Below, piece by piece: positions 56,150-64,000 of a stretch of 64,000 bases of DNA. Within the stretch, counting starts at the first letter, position 1. Every line of letters starts with the position of its first letter. Source of the DNA: Amphiura filiformis (taxonomy: Eukaryota; Echinodermata; Ophiuroidea; Amphilepidida; Amphiuridae); contig NC_092631.1 of NCBI RefSeq assembly GCF_039555335.1, positions 8,506,481 to 8,570,480 of the forward strand, in the 5' to 3' direction. The notes under the pieces were generated by a model. That model was not told the DNA's origin and searched no databases. It worked only from the letters and a program-made list of their open reading frames with translations. The translations under genes were made by a program, and so were the position numbers.

Positions 56150-57535
56150 AGTAAGAGTTGGCCTATACCAGGAGAAAATATTCTAATCAAGAGCATGCGA
56201 CAACTTTGCACAGCTGTTGTAGCCAATAACGGTGGTCACACAAAATATTGATGGAAGCAAAAGAACTGAAAGAAAAGGAACTAAAGAAAACTAAAAAAAA
56301 AATTAACCAGCAAATAAAATAAAGTTGTAAACAGTAGAGAGAAGAAAAAAGGGAAAGAAAAACTAACTGCTTCAAATAAAACTTGATTGTAGAGAAAAAG
56401 GTGTTGTCTCTTTGTTGCACTTAAAAATACAAATTATCCAATAAACTGGCTAGGATCCCACTTGGTGCAGATATTTTAACACCCATTGATGACATGTTAA
56501 GGCCAGAGTAATGGAAGATACATTCGTCCACGGCCGAATTTGACATTTCTTGATATTTATCAACACTAAGATGTATTCTTTCACTTGAAACTGATAAAAT
56601 ACAACTTGCTAATATTTTTGCTTGATTTATTTCACTCTTTTCAACTCTAAAAGTCACATATGGCTCAAGACAGCTTAGTAAATTGGCGGGAAATAACGAG
56701 TCAGAAATGCGCGAATGCGAAATATTGTGATTACGCACGCGATTCGCGTCGCAACTCTGCGCGTATGTCCAACGCAGTCAAGGCGCATTCGGTATCTTGT
56801 TGACGCCAGCAAATGTGGTGTAAACAAAACAAAAATTTGCAGTCAAAATGGCACTTAGATTTTTCAATTATTTTGAATTTTGGCGCACTAAAAGCAGACA
56901 TTATCGATTCATTGGTGCAAAAAGATGCATATTTTGACCATGCACTAGATACAGCTTTTATAAGCGTGAAAAACTTGCCGTTTTAAAATATAAGGATGTT
57001 TTGTGCATAATTTTGACATTTTTTACTAAAACATCGATTTCTCAGAGTTCACTTTTGACAACATTGCACGATTTTTGTGACAAGATAACTCGAAAAATAT
57101 GCAAGCAAAAGGTAAACTTTTTGCACTATCGTTTAGAGTACATCAACGTCTAGGGAAGGTTTTCTCATTTTTTCAAAATATTTGTTTTAAACACAAATAT
57201 ACACCATTATGTGCAATTTTTTGCTTAATAGTGTGACAAAATTGGTTTTTTCACATGTTTTTTTCAATATTTTGAAAAAAGAGACGAATTTCAAAAAAAT
57301 AAAAAAACCTTCCCTAAGTTCATGTCTCTTCTTTATGAAAAGCTAACTGAATTTTTTTTACTCCGAACGGATTATTTTCTAAGTTGTCTCAAAATAATTG
57401 GGGTAAAAAAGTGAATTTTTGGGATTTTTACAAAAACTCGAGATTTTTGAACAAATCTGATGTCACCATGGGATTCCTTGACTCATTTCCTTTCCAAAAA
57501 TGTATAGTTTTATATACTTTGGACATACAATTCAG
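56150..57535. other. Unannotated stretch with a possible foldback
   Basis: 57140-57180 (CTAGGGAAGGTTTTCTCATT then TTTCAAAATAT) is mirrored at 57265-57320 (ATATTTTGAAAAAAGAGACG then AACCTTCCCTAAG), so about 57040-57400 is a decayed foldback. No gene is seen. Confidence 0.45.
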
Positions 57536-58183
57536 AAATCCTGAAGATGAATGGAAGTAAAACAAAGTATATGTCCTACAATAACAGGAGAGAAAGCATC
57601 ACAACAATTGAGGGTGTAGAACTAGAGGAGGTAGATGACTTCAAATACCTAGGCGCTTGGATGAAAAGCACAGAAAGGGATGTCAAGTTACGTAAAGCAG
57701 CAGCATGGAGGGCGTGCAGTAAACTAAAGAAAATCTGGAGGTCAACTCTTACCAAGAGTTTCAAACTTCAGATTTTTGCTGCAACAGTGGAGTCAGTGCT
57801 GCTTTATGGATGCGAAGCATGGACCAAAACTTGCAAAGGGTCTGGATGGCTGCTACACCCGTATGCTAAGAACTGTACTGAATGTGCATTGGAAAGAACA
57901 TAGGTCAAATGCAGACCTATATGGAGATCTTCCCAAATTAAGCCACAAGATCAGGGAAAGAAGAACCCGGTTTGCTGGCCACTGTTCTAGAAGTGATGAG
58001 CCCGCATCAAAAATGGTTCATTGGACACCCAAGCATGGGAGGCGGAAACCTGGAAGACCTGCTCTGACCTACATTGACATTCTGAAAAATGACACTGGAC
58101 TGGAGGCAGCAGACTTCAAGACAGCAATGGAGGACAGGAAGTTGTGGAAAGCCATCACAGTTCGAGGACACCACTCGAATTAA
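57536..58183 (+). pseudogene. RTE-like LINE 3' end, fragment 2, frameshifted
   Basis: The first frame runs MNGSKTKYMSYNNRRESITT, VDDFKYLGAWM and VLLYGCEAWTKT. A one-base shift near 57830 moves to GLDGCYTRMLRTVLNVHWKE, ELYGDLP-like DLYGDLPKLSHKIRERRTRF and AGHCSRSD, ending at TAA 58181. It is homologous to fragment 1 but clearly diverged, so these are separate insertions. It extends further 5' than fragment 1 but still lacks the catalytic Y-A-D-D box. Confidence 0.85.
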
Positions 58184-58194
58184 GCAAGCATTCA

Positions 58195-58575
58195 GAAATA
58201 ATCATGCTCGAAAAGGTCCATGTTCTCTCCCATTACTCTGGCCTTAAATGATCTAAACTGGTCTCGACTTAACAAAAGATGGGAAATTTCATTGTATTGT
58301 TCTATTTTCAAATGTCTCAACAATCTGGCACCAAGTTATCTCAATTCAAATTTCATTTATACATCATCCATTCACTCATATCCTACAAGACATCACTGTA
58401 GTGCAACTCTAGTTATTCCTAAATTTCAGTCATCTTCAGGTTTATGAACATTTCATACCGTTCTGTACAGCTGTGGAATAGACTCCCAGCCGATATTAGA
58501 TTAAATGCATCTACTATGTCAATGTCAATGAGTGTTTTCAAACATAATATTAAGCTTATTGCCTAATATTTCAGT
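58195..58575 (+). pseudogene. CR1/Jockey-type LINE C-terminus
   Basis: ALNDLNWSRLNKRWEISLYC and FKCLNNLAPSYLNSN, a frame change, then SYRSVQLWNRLPADIRLNAS match the L-x-W-L-x-x-x-x-R ... F-K-x-L-x-x-x-A-P-x-Y-L ... L-W-N-x-L-P-x-x-I-R pattern at the C-terminus of CR1/Jockey-group LINEs. It stops at TAA 58563-58565. It is a 5'-truncated copy beginning where the RTE fragment ends. Confidence 0.8.
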
Positions 58576-58659
58576 TTTGTAGGTTTAAAATGTACATTTT
58601 AATTAATATAATTGTATTATAACAAGTTGAGTAGTAAAAGCATTACGACTCTTTGTAAC

Positions 58660-58806
58660 TAAAACAGGGCCCTCAGGGAGAGCAGCACTAAGTGCTGATG
58701 AGGCTACCCTGTATAAACAAAATGTAAATAAATAAAATAAAATAAAAATAAATAAATAACGGGAGAGCAGCACTAAGAGCTGATAAGGCTACCCTGTATA
58801 AACAAA
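58660..58806 (+). repeat. Duplicated LINE 3' tail
   Basis: GGGAGAGCAGCACTAAG...GCTGATGAGGCTACCCTGTATAAACAAA occurs at 58675-58720 and again at 58761-58806, separated by a TAAATAAAATAAAA tail. This looks like the 3' terminus of the CR1-like element in two tandem copies, from template reuse or a second insertion into the tail. Confidence 0.75.
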
Positions 58807-58819
58807 AAAAAAAAAAAAA

Positions 58820-58913
<94 letters not shown>

Positions 58914-58978
58914 TAAATAAACAAACAAACAAACAAACAAACAAACAAACAAACAAACAAACAAACAAACAAATAAAT
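58807..58978. repeat. (A)n(TAA)n(CAAA)n microsatellite
   Basis: A run of As, then about 30 TAA triplets (58820-58911), then about 13 CAAA units (58919-58972). It follows a LINE tail and probably grew from it. The isoleucine- or tyrosine-rich minus frames are artefacts. Confidence 0.95.
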
Positions 58979-59171
58979 ATGGTTTAGTTTTTGGATACTC
59001 TCTGTGCGAAGTATAATTAAACTTAACTAATCTGACACTTTCAAATATCTTGGCCAACATTCTTCATCAGAGAGAAGGAAGAATTTTGGCCAAGACATTC
59101 AAAACTGTCTGGTTAATTAAGTTAAGCTACTTTGGTTTTGAAAAAATAAACATTGTAATCTACAATATCAT

Positions 59172-59426
59172 CAGCCTGCTACGCTAATTGCCTAAATCAT
59201 TTTTTGTAATTTTGAGAACAAACAACAAAATGTGGTTCAAGCATGCATTAGTTACGTAATCACCCTAATTATTTCGGATTATTCCTTTCATTTGTATCAT
59301 TATCATTTGTTCTTGTGCAAAGATTGGTGAATAAATATGTTTAAATGCATGCTGGAACCATGTTTTGTACTTTGTTCTCAAAATTACAAAAAATGACTTA
59401 GGCAAAAAGCGTAGCAGGTTGACGAT
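59172..59426. mobile_element. Foldback MITE of about 255 bp
   Basis: CAGCCTGCTACGCTAATTGC and TCATTTTTTGTAATTTTGAG at 59172-59220 are mirrored by CTCAAAATTACAAAAAATGA and GCGTAGCAGGTTG at 59378-59421. No coding sequence is present. Confidence 0.75.
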
Positions 59427-59429
59427 ATA

Positions 59430-60257
59430 ATTCTTGCATCACACAAAAGCAAGCCATTCAATATTATTATCATTATTTATATCTGTGTCTTGGATACTTT
59501 TAGAAAATGGGTTTGCCATTGCTGCTGAACTTCCAAAAAGCTTTCAGTTCTCTTCTGTCATAAAGGTTTTCTCTTGTACTGTCAAATGTCTTCTGCATAA
59601 CCGTTTCAACACTTTGAAACCTATTTGGCAGTGAACCGTGAGTGACAAATGTGACATGATCAACAAAAATGAGTAGGATGTTGCTAATATTGTTTTTGCG
59701 ATATTGGCAAAAACAGTGTTCAAATTCTTTTGTTTTATATTGTTTTCAGCCATTGACAAATTGCTCATAACTTGGTAACCAGATGTCCGATTTTGATGGG
59801 GTTTGCATCAAAATGTAGCATTCACAAACTGCCAGAAAATGATGTAAAACACTTCTAATTGAAAATTGCCGACATGTGACTCATTCCCCTTGATCATGTC
59901 ACAAATATGCATTTATAGGTTTATCTACCTTTAAATCACATGCCATTTGATCTGACCTTTGAACCATGACACACCTCTGAACTCAACCACTTGAGATACA
60001 TCTATGCTGCGAAGATGGCCAGCCACATTCGCTTATATCAAAAGATATTGCGTTATCGGGTTCACCAACGCACGGACGCCAAGCATTTCTATTGCCCTCT
60101 TCGCCAATTCTTGGCGTCACCCAATTCTTTAAGGGAACTAATAAAGAAAGTTCTGTCTTATTTTGCTCAGGATTTGCCTATACAACATAGATATGTCACC
60201 AAGTAAATCATCATAAGCATGGCAATAACTTCTTTGGCAATGGATGTGATGATATAT
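59430..60257. other. Region downstream of TUBGCP5
   Basis: On the minus strand this should hold the TUBGCP5 3' UTR near its right end. The minus strand reads AATAAA overlapping the stop codon itself. Plus-strand frames at 59434 and 59991 have no recognised motif. Confidence 0.4.
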
Positions 60258-60322
60258 TTATTTGCTTGGAGAACTTGTCGTAGATTGTTGTAATGATGCC
60301 AGAGAAAAAGACAAGGCTGCCA
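60258..60322 (-). CDS. TUBGCP5: TUBGCP5, last exon
   Basis: The acceptor TTTTGTATATTTGCAG is followed by 65 bases reading AALSFSLASLQQSTTSSPSK and TAA. The split codon with the previous exon gives F-P-H-L-A-A-L-S-F-S-L, aligning with the F-P-H-L-x-x-L-x-x-S-L end of vertebrate GCP5 as I recall it. The phase (1) matches. The tail is serine-rich and weakly conserved, as expected for the extreme C-terminus. Confidence 0.85.
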
Positions 60323-61355
60323 CTGCAAATATACAAAACAATCAAAACTTTACATTAAACCAGTTGATTAGTAAATTATAAGTGCTTTTTATATACGAAA
60401 CCGCCGCATAAGCATATAGAATAAGTAGAACAGGAAATGATATGATTGAAATAATGCAGGTACCTGGGCTCCTTTCTGGATATTGAACATAACATACATG
60501 TATAGAGACAGAAAGGACCTACAACCATCTCAACCTTCAATAAACTAAACTACATGTACATCTTCAACGATAAGAAACTCTCAGTAATATAGATCTTTCA
60601 ACACATATGGATCATCTTTCTATATAACGGTGAACTTTTTACACTGAATGGACACAACACGTTTATCACTTATCCCATCATAACTGAAATAATATGGGGA
60701 AAACTGAGACACAGCAGCCTAGAAGGCTGTAAGGCTGCTAACATATCCATCACACCACCCACTTAGGGGATGACTTCAAAACTCAACCGCCAGTTCACCG
60801 CCAGTACCCTGGCAGAACCACAAGCGCTGGTTTGGTTTTGAAGCCATCCCTTGCCAAACTACTCATTCACCTTCCCTCCAACCACACCCATTCACTTGTT
60901 CATTCCAAACCAATTGAGCTAGAGTAAATTTCTCACCCATTCAAAGTCACTGATTTGGGCAAGGGGCAGGCCATGATACCATGTAGTCAAGGGGCAGTCT
61001 ACAAGTGGAATTCAAACCTAAGTAAGTCCTATTAGGTCCTAATAGTTTGATAGAATTCTGATAATTCAGTTTGTACATGAGCTATTCTCCAAGCTTTATT
61101 TTCCTGAAAACCCCATCATAATTAGACTTATAGTTCCAGAGTTATGGCCATTTTATTGTTGCTCAGAACAATAAAATACAAAGGAAGTTGAATACTATTA
61201 TTTGCTAAATCTCAAAATCAATATTCCTGACATCCGACTCATATTGCTTGATCACATCACATTTGTACTTGGACTTTACCCTATCAAAATGCAGATTTTG
61301 GTATCCGGTGAAAGTTCATATTTTTCTCATTAACATATTAAAATTATAAACTCTA

Positions 61356-61473
61356 AATCGGCATATTTCCGAAGAAATCATCCAAAAATTGTTGAATTAG
61401 TCTTAACTGTGGTAAACCACATGACTAATTCAACACTTTTTGATGATATCTTCGGAAATACACTGATTTAGAA
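61356..61473. repeat. 118-bp palindrome in TUBGCP5 intron
   Basis: AAATCGGCATATTTCCGAAG and ATTGTTGAATTAGT at 61354-61404 are mirrored at 61420-61472 (ACTAATTCAAC, CTTCGGAAATACACTGATTT). The centre is TTAACTGTGGTAAACC. Confidence 0.75.
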
Positions 61474-61660
61474 CTCCTAATTTCAATAAGTTGATGAGAA
61501 AAACAGGATCTCTCAATTGATATCAATTTATTACATGATTATCATTAATAAAACTACTGTAGACTATATTAATCATGATTCTGGAGGATTTTAAAGAAAT
61601 AACACATGGACAAAAAAAATTGGTTTTTTTCTTTGTTTTTTTTAATGTAATTTATTTTTT

Positions 61661-61955
61661 CGGGTTTGGAGTGTCCCTGGACCTAGAGCTAAATGCTAGG
61701 ATCATTCATGATTGACCTTCCAAAAAAGTTGTGTTTTTAATATGCAAAGTGATCATTTGTTTTCATGTCATACTCTATTAAAGATTTTAAAATGGATACA
61801 AATTTAATGCATTTTGAAATCATTAATAAAGTATGACATGAACACAAATTATCACTTTGCATATTAAAAACACTAACAATTTTTTTTCTTTTTTGTAGGT
61901 CAACTACGAATGATCCTAGCATTTAGCTCTAGGTCCAGGGACACTCCAAACCCGA
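61661..61955. mobile_element. 295-bp near-perfect palindromic MITE
   Basis: CGGGTTTGGAGTGTCCCTGG then ACCTAGAGCTAAATGCTAGG at 61661-61700 is mirrored exactly at 61916-61955. Internal halves (TTTTTAATATGCAAAGTGAT and complement) also match, so most of the element is a palindrome centred near 61808. No coding sequence is present. Confidence 0.85.
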
Positions 61956-62019
61956 ATTATGCCACATTCCTACAAAATACAGTATGGAACTAGGACGTGT
62001 ATGAGACAGATCAACTTAC

Positions 62020-62120
62020 GGTGTGGAAAAGCTCCTCTCTTTGTCATGTTGATAAGCATTGTAGACAGGAAGATGGAACAATTGTTGAATTCACTTTCCA
62101 TTTTATTGATACTGTCATCA
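62020..62120 (-). CDS. TUBGCP5: TUBGCP5, penultimate exon
   Basis: A 101-bp exon with an ATTATTTCAG acceptor and an ACC|GTAAGT donor encoding DDSINKMESEFNNCSIFLST and MTKRGAFPH. It aligns with the vertebrate GCP5 segment of the pattern M-E-S-x-F-x-N-C-x-x-F-L-x-x-x-L ... R-G-x-F-P-H. This is the final helical bundle of the GRIP2 (Spc97/Spc98) domain that binds gamma-tubulin. Phase 2 in, 1 out. Confidence 0.92.
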
Positions 62121-63210
62121 CTGAAATAATTAAAACAATGCATAAAACAAGCAGATTAGTAATTATGTGATGCGTAGTAAGATTGTGAGTAATACAAAAA
62201 CCAGCAACTTGATACCAGCAGGATATTATTTAATAAATTTACTTGCCATGACCCAGATTGCGTGAAGAGTTTACATGCAAAGTTCAATGGCATCTTGGTG
62301 AGTTCATAATCTTGGTCCCTGTGGTCCTAGTAGCCACAAAATGCAATTACAAGAGGTCAGAGTTTATTGTCAAACAAAGCCATTGTTTAACTTGTTTACA
62401 TTCAATATTTTGCTGGTATAGATGAGTTGACTTCTGAAGTCACTGCCTGGCAGTATGCGCACGCATCATTGTTTTTTGCCTGGCAGTATGTGTGTGCATT
62501 ATATTTTGTTCAGGGCCTGTGCTTTTAAACTCCCGCCACATCACAATAAGTCTATTGAACAGTTTAGTGGTTGTATACAGTTCGCTCAAGCATATCAATA
62601 TACCAGTCCCTTGCCTATGTTGATAAACATTGAGGTCAACTCATCTATTATATATTGCAGCTAAGAAGCGCATACTCCATACATACCACAATAAACCATA
62701 GCAGGCAGGACTGGCTCCCCAAGTTCATATACAGGTAACCGAGACATTCAGTAGTTAGTTCCTTGCTCAATAATTTTACAAGAGCAAACAGACACTGCAC
62801 CGGGTTCAAACTCACAACATCAAACACCATGCACCAAGCTTTACCGATTGAGCTACCACATGACTGCTTGGTGTTTCATGTTTGTTTGGATATCCAGGTT
62901 ATAATCCCATCCCCGCATCATAACATAGAATTCCATCTATAAGCATATATGCCTCTAAATGAGTGTTTTTTTAAACAAAAGAAACGAAAGGCAGACAACA
63001 TCCACAAAACATTAATTGGAGTTATAGAGCAACTATATACATATAGCTGAAGAAATGTACATATTATTGCAAGACCAACCTATTGCAATGTTTTTGTTAA
63101 GGGTGTCTGCCTTTTGTCGCTTACACAAAAAAACCCAACTCATTTAGAGGCATATATGCTTGTATGTGGAACATGAGGCAGGCCTGTACTCATCAAAGCA
63201 CCACACATAC
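62121..63210. other. TUBGCP5 intron with a SINE
   Basis: It holds the minus-strand SINE at about 62680-62880. AACTCATTTAGAGGCATATATG at 63138 is mirrored by CATATATGCCTCTAAATGAG at 62945-62965, with GGCAGACA / TGTCTGCC nearby, giving a foldback of about 220 bp (62940-63160). Confidence 0.6.
62680..62880 (-). mobile_element. tRNA-derived SINE, same superfamily as 32421
   Basis: On the minus strand, A box GTGGTAGCTCAATCGGTAAA and B box GAGTTTGAACCC are followed by TATTGAGCAAGGAACTAACT and a CCTGTATATGAACTTGGGGA segment. That body parallels the TTGAGTAAGGCACTT ... CAGGTGTTTAAATGGG body of the SINE at 32421, so both share a central/tail domain though their tRNA heads differ. Confidence 0.7.
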
Positions 63211-63425
63211 CTGAATGTATGTATTCCTGCATCCCATTTTCTCTGGAACACCAGTGCGATGTTAAGCACCTTGACAACTGCCTCTCTGACCAAGCTAACT
63301 TTATCATGGAGCAAGCATCTCTGTAATACTTTGGTTAAGTAGTTCTCATGAGCTGAGAGGACTCCATCAAGATCTGTTGCTCTGTTGAAGTCATCTTGGA
63401 ACTCGAGACTGGTGGTGTGAAGTAT
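63211..63425 (-). CDS. TUBGCP5: TUBGCP5, third-from-last exon (5'-most in window)
   Basis: A 215-bp exon with a TTACATGTAG acceptor and a TTCAG|GTATGT donor. It encodes ILHTTSLEFQDDFNRATDLD, AHENYLTKVLQRCLLHDKVS and VREAVVKVLNIALVFQRKWD. The pattern I-L-H-x-T-x-L-E-F-Q ... A-x-D-L-D ... H-x-x-Y-L-x-x-x-x-x-R-C-L-L ... V-K-V-L-N-x-A-L-x-F matches the GRIP2 domain of GCP5. GCP5 is a subunit of the gamma-tubulin ring complex that nucleates microtubules at centrosomes. Earlier exons lie beyond 64000. Confidence 0.93.
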
Positions 63426-63448
63426 CTACATGTAACAAGACAACATTT

Positions 63449-63735
63449 GGTTATTCCATTTAAAATTCGCACTCCCCCTGTGGAAAATTGAACCAAAGTG
63501 TTCCACAAAAGGGAGTATAGCATTTAAAGAGAACATACAATTGGGTAACTTCCATTTTAAATACTCACTCCACTCCAGTTGTGGAAGATATTGGTAAAGC
63601 CATATTTAGGGAGATTATAGGGTTTTAATTAATTAATCCTAGCCAATTCCATTTGAAAAACATACTCCTTCTGTGGAAGAGACTTTCCTTAAATTTTCCA
63701 CAGAGGTAGGACAGACTTCAATTGGAATAGCCCAT
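63449..63735. mobile_element. TIR element, GGCTATTCCA family
   Basis: GGTTATTCCATTTAAAATTC at 63449 mirrors GAATTGGAATAGCCC-like sequence ending 63735. Inside, units of ATTCCA...ACTCC...CTGTGGAAGA recur, as in the 9482-9994 element. It lies 23 bp from the TUBGCP5 exon acceptor. Confidence 0.65.
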
Positions 63736-63870
63736 TTTCACTTATTATTCATCTCCATTGACAATAGATTTCTCTAAATTTACATATATTTCTTGTCGAT
63801 AAAAACAGAAGGCCAGTGTAAACAATGATGAAAGTTTTACTTTGGAGAGAGCAGGCTCTATAGGGTGTGA

Positions 63871-64000
63871 ATGGGCTATTCCAGATATTATCCACACTCC
63901 CCCCATAGATGACATGGTTAAAAACAATTTTTAATGTGGGATTTCCCATGGGTGAATTCACAAAACCATGTGGGATTTCCCAAGGCTCTCATATATAATA
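63871..64000. mobile_element. TIR element of the same family, runs off window
   Basis: TGGGCTATTCCAGATATTAT, then CACACTCCCCCCATAGATGA, is the family's left end. GTGGGATTTCCCA appears twice. The right end lies outside the window. Confidence 0.65.

Noticed and set aside
58688..59060. Poly-isoleucine / poly-tyrosine frames on the minus strand
   Set aside because: Translation of the (TAA)n and (CAAA)n microsatellite.
59991..60206. 71-residue plus-strand frame near TUBGCP5
   Set aside because: Opposite strand to the gene, no family features, no start or splice context.
1..64000. Bacterial or phage systems (operons, ribosome-binding sites, attachment sites)
   Set aside because: Introns, SINEs, LINEs and animal genes throughout; no long bacterial-style open frames.

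Overview
The window is nuclear DNA from an animal. It is AT-rich and gene-poor, its protein-coding exons are separated by GT/AG introns, and most of the rest is transposable elements and simple repeats. The genes (a fucolectin-type lectin, a C16orf89-like secreted protein and gamma-tubulin complex component 5) together with tRNA-derived SINEs, RTE- and CR1-like LINE remnants and many small terminal-inverted-repeat elements suggest a marine invertebrate deuterostome. An echinoderm or close relative is my best guess, but this is inference. There is no sign of prokaryotic or organellar DNA.

Layout. 1-10.4 kb holds no recognised gene. It carries a hAT-type MITE with a perfect 8-bp target duplication, TTAA-flanked palindromic MITEs, foldbacks, and a 2.1-kb TIR element with eleven copies of a TTCGTGGGTAAC motif. 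10.46-13.72 kb (minus strand) holds three exons forming a complete fucolectin (FTP/F5-8-like) domain; its apparent signal-peptide exon may lie at 27.0 kb. The long introns contain an 87-bp satellite, a hairpin-forming minisatellite and a 5.8-kb element with kilobase inverted arms. 20.8-38.7 kb is almost all repeats: a decayed DUF4817-type transposon, SINEs, a tRNA-Ala-like remnant, three copies of one dispersed repeat, and a TTAA MITE inserted cleanly into one of them. 38.7-52.0 kb (plus strand) holds seven exons of a C16orf89-like (DUF4735) gene. Its introns hold two long foldbacks, MITEs, two antiparallel LINE fragments and a 2.6-kb TIR element. 52-60 kb holds low-complexity tracts, RTE-like and CR1-like LINE 3' ends and long (TAA)n/(CAAA)n arrays. 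60.26-63.43 kb (minus strand) holds the last three exons of TUBGCP5; its 5' exons lie beyond the right edge.

The genes are functionally unrelated: a secreted fucose-binding lectin, a secreted protein of unknown function and a cytoskeletal protein. The C16orf89-like gene and TUBGCP5 are convergent. All exon boundaries were read by eye from splice signals, reading-frame phase and remembered family motifs. No database search or transcript evidence was available. I found no unknown multi-gene system. The most notable points are the full set of fucose-binding residues restored by splicing, the motif-rich 2.1-kb element, the giant inverted-repeat element with a gene-like fragment between its arms, and the filled-versus-empty TTAA insertion site.
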